64,000 nucleotides of DNA, taken from Marisa cornuarietis. Lineage: Eukaryota > Mollusca > Gastropoda > Architaenioglossa > Ampullariidae. Where the stretch lies: positions 8,326,001 through 8,390,000 of the forward strand of contig SMMW01000584.1 in the NCBI GenBank assembly GCA_004794655.1, read 5' to 3'. The notes beneath the pieces were generated by a model. That model had not been told where the DNA came from. It was given only the letters and a program-made list of their open reading frames with translations, and did not search any database. Position 1 is the first letter of the stretch. Each line of letters opens with the position of its first letter. Made by a program: the position numbers and the translations under genes. Of this stretch, positions 1 to 12,175 are shown one piece after another.

Positions 1-1004
1 AGATACACCTACATTTAACATGAGACGACTCTACACATAGGGTGAGTTGCTCCTCTCCCACCACTTTTTGACAACAGTTAAAGTTACTCTTCCCGAAAGG
101 ACAGTATTTCAAAAAGAAAAGTACATCACTGCAGCACTTCCACGCATTTATTAACATACAGATCCCATGTGAAGACTTCTTCATGTCCATGTTACAGTTT
201 GTAATACGGTATGTGACTGGTGTACACAACCCGCTCCATCTATTTAGTTTTCTCAAAAACAAACTCAAGAACGGCATGGAAACACTGCATGGCGTCTCCA
301 CATAAAGGTCGGAGGTCAGAACGGCGAGGTTAGGAAATGCTTGTCATGTTATTCATCCAGCTCAGGCGTCGACTGACGGATGGCCGCGTAGAGCAAGTTG
401 CCGCACATACAAAGCATACAGAGCCACTGATGCACGTAGCATCATCTATGCCTCCCGCTGTCCCTCCCTTTTAGCGCTCTTTCGCTTCGCTCATTCTCAG
501 GTAGCATGCAGCCCTCCACTTAGAACAAGACACGAGCTTTAAAGCACTCAGATTGTCTCGGCCCATTGGCTTATCGCTTGATGATATCTTGTTATAAATA
601 TCTGTGAACATAGCTGCCAGGTATGCGGTCTGCAAACAGAACTCTCTGCCATGCTGTTCTTCCACTCTCGATCCTTTCCTCTTCATGTGGCCACATGTAA
701 TTTACTTGTAAACGCATTAGCTCTCCTCTGGATCAAGGTGTTTATTTTTAAACACGTTTTTTTCCCCCCAGATAATCGTCAAGATGTAAGCGAGATCTAA
801 ATATAATCCAATATCCACGTTGGGAGCGCTTATTGTCACAAGGTCAGAGCCCGTCATAGCTCCATCTTCCACGTTCACATCTCAACCTCAAGCAGCATCC
901 GCAACGAGACATAAGAACAACTGCAATGAGTCGCTAACTGTACCTCGGGGGCTCCTCGCACGGAACAGTCATAAGGTGCAGGCTTCGCTGGACGTTCAAC
1001 AACC
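1..1004. other. Upstream flank and 5' UTR of LHFPL2-like gene
   Basis: I see no gene or recognisable repeat here. The 3' part should include the 5' untranslated region of the LHFPL2-like gene. A stop (TAA, 972-974) lies in frame upstream of the ATG at 1005, with no other in-frame ATG between them, which supports that start. No TATA box is evident and the transcription start cannot be placed. Small ORFs on both strands here show no family resemblance. Confidence 0.6.
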
Positions 1005-1497
1005 ATGTGCTACGTCATCATCACGTGCAACTCCATGTTGTGGACGCTGCTGTCCATCACCTGCTTCATGATGGTGCTAGCCTCCGTGACGTCACCGCAC
1101 TGGCTCATCGGCTACAGCCGCCGGCCGGGGCTTGTGTCCAGCAAGAATGTCAGCTACGCTGCCATCTCTCCTGAACAGGAAGCCCGCGAGGAAGAGGAGG
1201 AGGAGGAGGAAGGCTACCAGGACGTGTACAATCCCACTATCGGCATCTTTAACCGTTGCAGCAAGCTGCACCACTTTCAGTTCATCCCCAAGCGCGAGAA
1301 CTGCGCTACCTATGTGGAGGATTTCATGATGGACAACAGCCAGTTCCCGGACACCTGGAAGGCGGCCCTCGTGCTCTTCGGCTGTGCCGGGGTCCTCCTC
1401 CTGATGACGTCGCTGGCAGCCGTCTTGAGCCTGTGCGTGAGGTCGGTGTTTGGCAAGAGCATCTTTACTTTGTCAGGACTCGTGCAGTGCGTCGCTG
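1005..1497 (+). CDS. LHFPL2: LHFPL2-like coding exon 1
   Basis: This exon encodes residues 1-164 and the first base of Gly165: membrane segment 1, the first extracellular loop with the Glu run, membrane segment 2 and the start of segment 3. The donor is GCTG|GTGAGT. The open frame runs only two codons past the donor before TAG at 1503-1505, which fits the splice site being used. Confidence 0.93.
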
Positions 1498-3160
1498 GTG
1501 AGTAGTACCTAGTACACGCACCGGCCATCCGCTTGGACATGCCAATTGTTATGTCTGCGTCCGTTTGTCGCTCTTGGAGCCTTACTATCGTAGTTTCTAT
1601 CCCAGCTACATCGACTTATCAAAGGGAAATGCAGTTATTTGATGATCTATAGTGCCTGATGAGTGCAGTACAGGCAAATACACACACGCAGGGCAACAGC
1701 AGCTCACACATACTGACTTGCGACTTTACACATTCGAGGAAGGCGCTTTAGGGCATAGAGGGGGTGGGGAGAAGAGAGAGGGAGAGAAAGCTGATCTGTC
1801 ACAGCACTGGTATGCAAATCGATCGTGCTTTAAAACTTGTGCCGAAATAAATCTATCTCTTGACATTTGGTAGGGGACAGCGGATAATTAAGGATTGTAA
1901 TTATGCAAAAGTAGGCCCATGTCTATCATTACCCATCTGTTGTTAATAAGATTAGAGCCATTAACATAAGCAAATGCTGAGTTTTATGCTACATTTCTCT
2001 GTTTGGATTATCACACAAAAAAACACACACACACACTTCCTGACTTTTGGGTCCTTTTGCATGGGGCAAGGCCATTATACTTTAAAGTGATCCAGTTCCT
2101 GCTAGCTCATCCTTTTATCGTTGTTGTAGTTTTTTATCAACATCTTTTGAGGTTTATCAGAAGCTGGCTAAGATATGGCTTACCACTTCTGATACCCCAG
2201 GTAGCAGAGGAAGAAGTGAGGCGTTATGATTAAATGCGGCATCCCTTGCTGCTTTGCATTCTGGGGAACACTAACAGGGAAACACAATAATCAGTTTAGT
2301 GAAGATTTGTTTAGCTCTGGATCAACAGCAAGTAAGAAGACAGTTAAACACCTTTTCTTTGTACGTTGACCAGATGGTTTTGATTATCTAACTTGACAGA
2401 GCCTTCACAACTTGTCAGTTCTGCTCTGTTTAAATCAAACATTATCTAATTAGCAAATGGCCTCTTTTCAAGCAGAAGAGCTACAGTCAACAGAATGTAA
2501 GATGGACTTGCTTCAAGAGTCTGGGAGACTCAAACAGCTTTGCAACTGCTCAACTGCAGTGGTTTCCCTTGCACCCTTCTCCGTTTTTGCTCTAACTCAG
2601 GCCAGTTGTATTTTGTCTGCTATGGGCAAAGAAGTTACACCTTCCCTACTTGTTTCTCTTTCTCAGAAAAAGATTTTTCTTTATCTACATATGTGTCCTT
2701 TTATGAACGCTCTGTGTTTGGGTGTGCTTATTTGTGTTGCGTGCACGCAGATACGCTTCTCACCCAAGGATGGGGTTCTTGTCAAAACATTCCCTTCTTT
2801 CACTTCTGGCACTGCTGCATTGAAGTGTTAGACATTCTTCTCTTAGGTATTACAGTCTTAGCAGATTGTTTCAATTACAGTCTGAATTACAGTTCAAGAC
2901 TGCCTTGCATTCCCACCTGATGCACAAACATGCATTTGTTTAAATACCAGCTGAACCTCTCCATCAGTGCTGTTGACTTTTCTGATGAGTGGACACAGAC
3001 TATTTGGTAATTTTTCATGCCGTGCATGACATTTTGTTGTCTTGAAAAACACCTAAAAATGTGACCTAAATTAAAAAGAAACTGACAAGGAAAACAGCTG
3101 TCCTGAATTATCTGTTTGCCTTTCATCGCAATATTCTAACACTTACCATGCACACACACA

Positions 3161-3210
<50 letters not shown>

Positions 3211-4591
3211 CACAGATTCTTATTTTGCCATGTCTTCTTCTAGTTTTTCTCATTTGTGGCTTAAGTTCTGTATATTTTGGTATACATCTTGATGTACCTG
3301 TGATGAAAATTCAGCTTTTTACTGAATTGTTATTCCATGTCTGAAAGAAGCTGGTTACTAGGAAATATCTATTGCTTAACATATTTTAACATTATTTAAG
3401 ACTGTATGATTCTAAGTAATGTCAAAAAGTGTGTATGTGCTTAAGGATTTGGAAATACTATATTTATAACAAATGTATGGATCGTTATAAAGAATTATAA
3501 TTTTTCAGTTTACAAAACAGTTTGTACTATCTTCTTATACTGTTATTAAGAATAATAATTTTTTAGTTTACAAAACAGTTTGTACTATCTTCGTATACAT
3601 GGAGGTAAGCAACCTTATTAGTAGATAAATCTACAACAGTTAATGTATAAATCAGATACAAAACATTCAAACAATGGATTTATGTTTGATGCAGGTCTCT
3701 TGTGCATCCTGGGCTTGATTTTGTATCCAGCTGGCTGGGGCAGTGCAAAGGTGAAGACCTATTGTGGACAACATACTGGACCTTTTGAGATTGACAGATG
3801 TCAGCTTGGTTTGTAATTCTACTATTAAGTCCATAATTGTTTCTGGAATGCTGGCAGGCATTTCACGTTCCAGTTTATTTTGCTTTTGCATTTAGCATCT
3901 TTTGTGCTATCCATTCTCTTTTTTTTTTCCTTTTAAGCAGTTTTCTTCTTCCTTTTTTTCTAGCCACGCCTTGTCCAGCCATGTGAACATATTTTGTCCT
4001 TGGTTAAAGCTTTAATTTTAGCTTGAGTTAATAATTTTTATAAGCTTCATTCAAGTTTGATTCTTTTTAACTAATTTAATTTAAGGCTGACTTTAATAGT
4101 GCAGTAATTTATCACTTTACGGTTAGATTTATTCTAATAATTGGTAACTGTTCCAGCCGTTACCTGCACCAAGATTCTCTTTTTTTTTAAAGTCAGGTGT
4201 AAGCCTTGTTTAATGCGATTGGCTTGTTTTCTCATGGCATAAAAAATGTTGTTTCACTGATGGCTGTTATATTACTCCATCTCAAATATTCATTCAAGCT
4301 AAAAGCTTTTACAAGCATGGAAAATGACTCCATCACTTGTCAACAGCAGTTTAAGTTCTCTTCTATACTAAACCCATGAATCAGCCTGTATTTGATCATT
4401 TAAATGTTAAGGTTTGCATTTTTTTCATTTTTTTTCAAACAAAAACAGGGTGGTCTTTTTTCCTATGCATCGTGGGCACACTGCTGACCTTTCTCTGTGG
4501 AGTTCTGTCCATCAAGGCGGATTCATCCACATCATCACACAAGGTGGAGGAGGAGGTGTTGGAGGGGAAAAATCTCATCTGTGTCCTGTAA
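1005..4591 (+). CDS. LHFPL2: LHFPL2-like tetraspan membrane protein (3 exons)
   Basis: Coding segments 1005-1497, 3695-3808 and 4449-4591 join to 750 nt (249 residues plus stop); both junctions are phase 1 with GT/AG ends. Family marks seen: the N-terminal MCxVIxTCxSMLWTLLSI pattern, GLxxILGLILYPAGWG at the third membrane segment, and a C-terminus ending in SSHKVEEEVLEGKNLICVL, very close to what is known for vertebrate LHFPL2. Four hydrophobic segments lie near residues 10-32, 118-145, 152-180 and 203-224, giving two extracellular loops; Cys85 and Cys100 sit in the first, and Asn48 (NVS) is a possible glycosylation site. The family is a branch of claudin-like tetraspanins of the plasma membrane; the exact role of LHFPL2 is poorly known. 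Oddity: eight consecutive Glu at 62-69 in loop 1, making the protein about 20 residues longer than the vertebrate form. The gene is convergent with the ROR/HR3 gene downstream. Confidence 0.93.
3150..3208. repeat. (CA)n microsatellite
   Basis: The dinucleotide CA is repeated about 29 times with one interruption (CATA). Confidence 0.97.
3484..3599. repeat. 58-bp tandem duplication
   Basis: Two copies of a 58-bp unit lie head to tail; the core AGTTTACAAAACAGTTTGTA recurs exactly 58 bp apart. Differences are confined to a few bases in the AT-rich part, so the duplication looks fairly recent. It lies in LHFPL2 intron 1. Confidence 0.9.
3695..3808 (+). CDS. LHFPL2: LHFPL2-like coding exon 2
   Basis: This 114-nt exon (phase 1 at both ends) encodes the third membrane segment (GLLCILGLILYPAGWG) and most of extracellular loop 2, including the Cys of YCG and of DRCQLG, which match the paired loop-2 cysteines of LHFPL proteins. 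Acceptor GATGCAG|GT; donor CTTG|GTTTGT. Confidence 0.92.
3809..4448 (+). other. LHFPL2-like intron 2
   Basis: A 640-bp AT-rich intron with a T-rich tract before its AACAG acceptor. I see no repeat or other feature in it. Confidence 0.8.
4449..4591 (+). CDS. LHFPL2: LHFPL2-like coding exon 3 and stop
   Basis: This exon encodes the fourth membrane segment (GWSFFLCIVGTLLTFLCGVLSI) and the short cytosolic tail ending ICVL then TAA (4589-4591). The tail SSHKVEEEVLEGKNLIC is the most strongly conserved block of LHFPL2 and secures the subfamily call. Confidence 0.93.
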
Positions 4592-7304
4592 AGAAAGTGC
4601 CATTGGGAATATGCAACCAGTCAGAAACATGTACAAATGAATTACAAGTGAAATATCTGCAACACTGGCCTTTAAGCAATGACTGCACAGTGAAAACTAT
4701 AAGCAGACTTCATTCTTCATCTATGCCTTTTAATATTTATTTAGGAATGTCAAATTTTTGGCAAAATATTTTGAACAAAGAATTATTTTTTAAAATATTG
4801 TGTTAAAGCAATTTATTGTATTTATTTACTTAGTAATTTTATCCATTTTAGTGATGCTTGTCTCATGAATAATGATTTTAATGAAATTCTGTTTTTAACT
4901 TTAGATGATGTACAGCCCTTTTAAGGTGTATCACAGTGGAAATAGGAAGTACAAAATTTGATTTTAAAATCATACTTTGTGAAAAGCAAAATACAGACAA
5001 AACAAAAACAATTTTAAAATGTATATCCTCAAAGTATCAAAAGATGTAGATGTTAACAGATGATCACAGAGAAAGGGGCAAATGCTAGCTAAAACCTCAG
5101 GTTGAATAAGACAATGGCACATAATTAGGATAATGAAAAAGTGCTATCATCATCTTTACGGTATAGACCTGTTAAAAATACTTCAGGTAATCTTCACGGT
5201 GCAAATCAGTATGAGTAGAGCGTGTCTGTGTGCAGCATGATCTAGATTGTCTCCAAAACTGTCCATTCCTTTTAGCATAAATAGTTGCAGCTGGTGTGTG
5301 GTGGTTGCAGTTTTTTTTATACTGCAGGAAAGCAGACAACCATGAAGGCATGGAAAGCCCATGAAAGTTAAGAGACATCAGCAACAACAGCTGTGAGACA
5401 GCTGGGGTTTAGAGCTGCGTAAAGAGCTGCAATTCCATCTACCTTTTCATTCCACTGCATTTTATTCTGCAATGAATAATACATCTACTTGGCACCAAGA
5501 GCTGTTTGCCAGAATGTTTGATTAGTTTTGAGATTTTGCTTTTGCCATAACACCTTCTGAAACATTCGAAAATACTGCATCCTGATATGTGGGGCGTATT
5601 TACCTAGGTGTGAAATGGTCAAGGTCAATCTTGACTGGCTGTACACTTTACAAAGTTTTCCTTGATTTTTACCCAGTTACAGGATGATTCAACTTTTTTC
5701 AGACTTTGATCCATTAAAAATTTAGCTTCATGAGTACTGCGACCAAATTGAATGTTTTTGTACATTCCCTTATTGTATGCTGCTTCTAGTTTATTAGGTA
5801 TTTTGCACTGATACATATTTCTTTAAGTCTTACATTATTTCAGCCTATAAATTAAACATGTCAATCTTCTGGCATTTTTCCATTTAAATATTTTGAATCT
5901 TGAGAAAAGCATATCCATCTTGAATGCTTTTTGATCATGTTAGATTTAAAAAAAAAGCTTATTGAAATCCCTGTAAGACCCATGTACTACACTATCCAAA
6001 GATGGCCACTTTACACTGTATTCTCGTTAGAGGACCATCAGATTAAGGATTTTTCAACTTATTTTGACCTTTATACAAAAAGAGACCTTATTTCTGACCA
6101 TTTCCAAGCCTGCTTATTCTTCAGTTCTCCATCTTTACCCTGCCTGTTTTGTTTTGGACCCATTGTCTGCTAGCTTTGGTTTGGTCTTTTACAAAGTATA
6201 GCCTAAAGAATTTTACTCTGCAGTATTCACAGGCTTATCATTCTTATCCACCTTCATCATTATCTCCTTATATCTACTTTCTGGGAAGTGACATAAGTCA
6301 ATAATTTCTTGCATTCCCCCCAGTTGTCTCCTTGGCAAAATTACTTTAGAAGAAGCCTTTCTCAGCTTGTCTGCCGGATACTGTAACACATGACAGATTT
6401 CATCGTCTGGCCCTTATATACACAGTAGGAACTCTAAATACCATTCCTTTGGGTAGTAGGCCATCCTCAATTCCATGGGAAAGACTAGATCAAGAAGATT
6501 GAGGTTGAGAATCATACTCTTTCCTTAACAGCTGATAATAGTTGCTTATAGCATAAAGGCTATATATTTATATGTGTGTGTGTGTGTGAGGAAAATTCTT
6601 TGTAGGGCAAGATGTCAATCTTTTAAGAGCAGCAGAAACGACGCAGTTCACAGCCATACAAACTATCATAAAACTTTATGCCCAAATGATAGCCAGTCTT
6701 CACAATTGTTGTTTAGTGTGATTATTCCATTATATTTACAAAGTATCTTTGTAAAGCTGTTTGAATCTTTTTTGAAGGTATTTTATGGATTGTGTGCCTT
6801 AGTTTACAATAAAGACTGAAAATTATACCAAACTTGTTTAAAGTAAAAACAGGAGTAGTAATTAGTGTCCATGCTTTTGAAATGCTCCTGTTGTTTCCTC
6901 TGGTTCCTGGGTAAGGTAATAGTATGCAAGAAGGCAGATGTATGTATAAGTTGGGGAGCATGGATGTTCTATTTCAGTTTATTTTGGTAGCTGTATAATG
7001 TGCATGATGTGCGGATTTTAAAACGTCATTTTTCTTGGGTGCTGAAGTTCAAAAAATAATTGCTTGCAGTTAACATGTCATTGTCATTTTGAGAGAAAAT
7101 CAATTATTACAAATGATACTTCAGTTAAAAAAAAAGCATACTAACAATAAAGATGCTAAATACCAAGTGATTACTGTATCACGTTTACTTTTAGTTGGTA
7201 TAACCTCTCTTGCAATGAGAAATGAAATAGATGTTGACATTTTCATTTCCTTTTAATTCTCACGTGATATTTTAAAATTTCTTCTAGCAGTGATCATGTT
7301 TATT
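4592..7304 (+). other. Likely 3' UTR and downstream flank of LHFPL2-like gene
   Basis: AT-rich sequence with no recognisable gene. Candidate poly(A) signals AATAAA occur at 6808-6813 and 7146-7151; which one is used, if either, cannot be told from sequence alone. A short TG run lies at about 6573-6588. Confidence 0.45.
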
Positions 7305-8553
7305 CCACTATGTCTTCTTCTTATTCCTTTTCGCCCCCAGTGGAGCATAGGGCTGCAACTACACCACGCCAGCGAACCCGGTTCTGGGCCTCCCTCCCCA
7401 GTTGGGTCCATGTCATTCCAGCTGCCTCCGCCTCGCCGTGGACCGATCTTCTCCACGTCTGTCTGGGTCTCCCAACCCTGTGTCTCCCCTGTGGGTTCCA
7501 GTCCAGAGCTTGTCGTGTTAGATTTTCGGCCGGCTTTCGCAGGGTATGACCGATCCACCCCCACTTTCGCTTTTTGATGTCTTGGCTGGCAGGTTTCTGG
7601 TTGGCTCTCTCCAAAAGGTATGCATTGGAGATTCTCTCGGGCCATCTGATGTTGAAAATGTGCCGCAGACATCTGTTTATGAATGTTTGAATCTTCCTGG
7701 TGATGTTGTTTGTTACACGCCATGTCTCAGACCCATATAGAAGGACAGATTTTACGTTTGTATGAAAGATGCGGATCTTGGTATGTTGAGATAGTGCCTT
7801 GGAATTCCAGATGGGTCGCAGGATGTGGAATGCCGTGTAGCTGAAGTGGGGCTTCTAGCTTGTTGTTGATCCGCATTACCTCTGTCTTCTTGATGTTGAT
7901 TGTCAGGCCAGTTGTCGCTGCTTCTTCTGAGAGACGAGTGACCTTTGTCTGTGCATGTTGTTGCTTGTGGGACAGCAGGCTGATGTCGTCTGCAAAGTCG
8001 AGATCCTCAAGTTGCATGGCAAAGGTCCATTGAATGCCTGTGTTGCTGTTAGAGGTTGTTCTTCTCATGATCCAGTCTATGACGATCAGGAAGATTGTCG
8101 GCGAGAGCATGCAACCTTGCCTTACTCCAGTCCTCACTGCAAAGGGGTCCGTCAGCTTCCCATTGTGGATCACCTGGCATGTCGAGTCCTCATACAGCTG
8201 TTGGATGATGGCAATGAACTTTGGTGGAAATCCGTAGTGCTGCATCAACTTCCAGATGGTCTCTCTGTCTACGGAGTCAAATGCCTTCTCAAAGTCCACA
8301 AATGTCATGTAGAGTAGGGACGGCCATTCGATGGACTGTTCAATAATGATTTGCAGTGTAGCAATATGGTCTGTGCATGATCTACCCTGCCGAAAGCCTG
8401 CCTGTTCTTGCCGCAGTCTCTTGTTTAGGGCATTCTTCAGTCTGTCCAGCATGATTCTGGTCAGCACCTTGCTGGGAATGGACAGTAGCATAATCCCACG
8501 CCAGTTGCTGCACTGGGTCAGGTCACCTTTCTTGGGTAGCTTTACCACTATGT
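7305..8553 (-). mobile_element. 5'-truncated, defective LINE (non-LTR retrotransposon)
   Basis: Read on the minus strand, 7727-8548 encodes a reverse transcriptase piece with the usual order: KGDLTQCSNWRGI near the start, FVDFEKAFDSVDR, GVRQGCMLSP, and the catalytic LDFADD. A second frame, 7321-7614, holds the family's C-terminal block (KRKWGWIGHTLRKP, RQALDWNPQG, QNRVRWRGVV). The two are out of frame: about 30-40 residues of the segment after the RT core are missing near 7820-7840 and the frame shifts, so the copy is dead. The 3' end has a GAA/AAG-type tail (7314-7330), and the 9-bp duplication CCACTATGT flanks it at 7305-7313 and 8545-8553. Loss of the endonuclease half is ordinary 5' truncation. 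The family resembles RT pseudogenes common in molluscs and other marine invertebrates; I cannot place the clade with certainty. Confidence 0.9.
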
Positions 8554-11500
8554 ATTGATTTCTTTTTGCGTCAGTTTGAACAGATTATTACAACACACAG
8601 CTTAACAGAAATACCCTTTACCTACTCAAACCTTTTAATCATAATCCTACTGTTACCATTCATGACACACTGAAATAATGTATTATAATGCTGTTGACAA
8701 TGTATTGACAGAGTATTATTTCAAAGGAATGAAGGATGGGAAGAAAACTACCCTTCACTTATATGATGAGTTAAGTTTTAAAGTAACAGAACAATAACAT
8801 TCAAATTCATTACTGATTTGCTTTATTCACCATAATTCATTCACAATCCCTGAAGAGAAGCTCACTGTTAGTAATTTTAACAGTGAGCCAGAGAATAACA
8901 GACAAATAACATGAGAAGTAATCAACAAGGGGACAAGGGGGAGAAGACTCTCAAAAAGTAAGCACAGTTTACAGAAACGCAAATGAAAATGACAGTATTA
9001 CAGAACACAAAGTTCTCAACACCATCTAAGCAGAGTGATGATGAAGATACAACATGGATATATTTTCTCAACAGGGTTTAATATTTCTATTTTAGAGCAA
9101 TCATAAGGTAATGAAGACATAACAAGACAGATTCCTCTATATAACAATGCCCTGTTTCAGAAATATCTGCTGCGACAAACACAAAGCTGACAAACAAGAA
9201 ATCTTGACAATGCGTTCACTCTTTCACAATCTCCATACCAATAACCAGAATAAACCCCTGTTTTCTATTGCTGAGAAAAAGTACAATGAAAAACTTCCAA
9301 CAGCATTTGAAGTTCAAACTGCAAATGAAGCGGCACGAGGCAGATGTGACCTGCACAAGTTTTTCTTTCCTACCACAACCCTTACATTTTTTTTATCAAC
9401 ACCTAAAAGCTTGCAGAAAAAAATTTCCCCTCAATGAAAAATATGAAAAACAGATATGCCATAATAAAAAATAGCCATTATTTTTCTCGATCAAAGTCAA
9501 AATTGTGAGCAAACAGCAATAAACATCAAAAGGGCATTTTAAACAATATGAGCTTCTCAGAAAAGGAATTCACCTTAACTCTCTTGATAAATTATAATTT
9601 TATAATCTCTCACTGACATTCAAGTCTAGAATCTGCATTTTACAATCATTAATAAAATATAAACCTCAATAATATATCTTCTCACTAGGTGGAGAAATAG
9701 CTTTTTCAATATTTTTGGTCTTGAAAATAATGGCTTCAAAATTTGTGTTGTCTCCAATGAATGGTGCCCGCACCACCTATGAATTTCCAAAAATAAGACT
9801 TCTTTATCCACATCTAAGTTTTGGTGTGAAGAAAAAAAGAGCATTCAGTTGTTACAAAGCCTCCCCACAAAATATTTACCATGCAAATCTTCGCAGATGT
9901 CACCAAAAACAGCCAGCCTTAAACTACATAAAAGACTAAAAGAATGTATTGCTCTCTTACAGGTGAATGTACTTAACTGAACAGGTACACTGTTTAATAT
10001 CCGACATCTGGCAAATTTTTATATGATCATTATGCTGGAATTTGCCACTCACATATTAACAGTGTCTAACTAAGATACAGATCTTAAACATCTAAGACAA
10101 AAAAAATTACAGTAACAAGTCTAGAAAAGACAAAGCTTTGCCTTCCTCAAAACTAAAAAAAACTTTTCAATAGAGGTATTCTATACAATTCATCCTGTAT
10201 TAGTAGTTCAATTGGTAAATGTTTTCTAGTTTCAAGCAATTAAAATGTAGAAAAAAAGAGCTAGTTCTTCTCTGACCTTTGTGCAACTATTTATAAATGA
10301 TGCTTGTCATGTCTGTAAGCAGCGAGTCACCATCACAATCCTGAAAATCATGCACCAGCTTGCACAAAATGTTGACATGAGTCTGCGGACTCTAGAAGAA
10401 ACAAGTTAGTCAAGTACAATAAGGAAGGCCTTACAGAAAAAGAGATAGCTGCAAATGGCTCAAAGAGGGACCTGCTGATAATCCAAAGATTTGGAATGGT
10501 GGGGCTGGAAAAAAGAATGCCCATGTGCAAACCACTTTCATTCCTGTTAGTGTATATTCATTCTGCATTTTTTTTTATAAACAGCTGCCATTCTTTCAAT
10601 CAAAAAGGCTGACAAGGTTAATCCATCCTCGACTGGATGTGAAACTCACATCAGCAAGTGGCAGATGACTGAACAGCTCCTGTGAGAAGAGAAGTGGGAC
10701 AAAGCAGCAATAAGAAACCCCAGGTTAGCGCTGTGACTAGTGGAAGTAATCCTTAATGACAGACTAACTTGTTGCCACCTTCATCAATAGCTCAATAAGC
10801 GCTTCAGCATTGACCAGACAAACATGTACAAGTGGGTTTAAACATTTAATACCAAAAAAAAAAAGTTTTAATGCACTGAGCCTACCAATACTCTTCCTAT
10901 AAGAGGAGAACAATGCTGGCAAGTTTCTGATAATAAACATGCACAAACAGTAAACAAAGTGCAATGCATGAAGAGCTACAATTCAATGCTTGGTAAGCAT
11001 CTAGCTGACAAGAATCTGCATGTGTACATCAACATATGCTTGAGGCCAGGAGTGTGTGGTGGGAGAAAGACATGCATGCAAAAGCTCCGGTGAACCATTT
11101 AATAGGAAAGGAAATGAACAGTACTTAAGTATTCAAAGCAAAGAATTCATTTGGACAGGTCTGTCACACTGTCAGCAGCATTCATCATTGCCAAAAGGAC
11201 AAAAATACCCACCCATTCCTCCCCAATCCCAAATACAAATCCTGTCTTGCCAGCTTCTCTAATATTTTTCTTAACATCACCTGACGATACACCCCTTTCA
11301 CAAAGCTTGCTAGCCTCAAGATAAGAAAATGTTTTATAGCCTATAACATTTTTCGTCTAACATCTGTTTTTATGACTTTCTAGGCTACAATGATTCAGTA
11401 AAAGTTTGGTGGACTGAGATGAGGCACATGGATTGGAAAAAGCTGCATACCGTTTTGATATGCACTCTTCCTTCAACATGATACAGATATGTTTTAAAAA

Positions 11501-12059
11501 AGAAAAGATTAATGAGAAAAACGGGTAAAAGGTGGGGGAAAAAAGCGAAGTTTCAATAGTGTTATTTCAGGATTTCTGTAACAAAGATATAGCTAAAGAG
11601 TAACCACAGCTTTCACATGAACATTTGAAATGAAAAACAAAAGGCTGTTGGTAGCCTCGGAAACTCTTTCTATAAAACTGTCAATACTCCCATTTTCATA
11701 AGCAATTTAAAAAACCTGTAATGGTTACGAAAATGTGTTTATGAAACCACAAGCAGTTTCATTTTTAATGCCACCAAACGTGTCATAAAAAGGTAACAGC
11801 AAAAGAACTGGTTATTATAATAAGAGAAATGAGCTGAAAACACATGCAGGCCCTTGCATTCATCACTGAAAAGTTTTCAATAGCACCAGCTTCAAATTTA
11901 ATACACAGTTATAAAACAATAACAGGTCCTTGCAAAAAAGGGATAGAGATAAAAAGCCGTTCTGGCCACAGGTACAGATAATTGTAAGTGGTTTAATATG
12001 TCCAAAGAGCAGAATGTAGAAGGTGGCATCCCAACCTTTTACCATTTCTGACAAATCAG

Positions 12060-12175
12060 ACACCAACCACTTCTAAGTGGGCAGAGGCAGATTTCCCAAC
12101 ATGGACAAGAATGAGGATCAAACCACCAACCTTCAGTACTAAAGTTGAGCACTCTAACCACAAGTCTACACAGCT
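12060..12175 (-). mobile_element. SINE-like unit with tRNA-derived head
   Basis: On the minus strand this reads with a tRNA-like A-box region (GTGGTTAGAGTGC) followed about 30 bases later by a B-box-like GGTGGTTTGATCC, then a non-tRNA body. It does not fold into a complete tRNA, so it is read as a tRNA-derived SINE fragment. Confidence 0.55.

Larger units (their letters stand above)
1498..3694 (+). other. LHFPL2-like intron 1
   Basis: The 2.2-kb intron starts GTGAGT and ends GCAG. It is AT-rich and holds a CA microsatellite (about 3150-3208) and a 58-bp tandem duplication (about 3484-3599). The ORFs at 2457-2920 show no recognised family and lack exon-like boundaries, so I do not call a gene. 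Confidence 0.75.

Noticed and set aside
1092..1540. Several ORFs on both strands overlapping the first LHFPL2 exon
   Set aside because: They are out-of-frame shadows of the coding exon, with low-complexity products from the Glu-codon run.
2457..2920. Two overlapping ORFs of about 125 codons in LHFPL2 intron 1
   Set aside because: No family resemblance, they overlap in different frames, and they lie inside a well-supported intron.
7955..8558. Plus-strand ORFs opposite the LINE
   Set aside because: They are antisense shadows of the reverse transcriptase, whose motifs read clearly on the minus strand.
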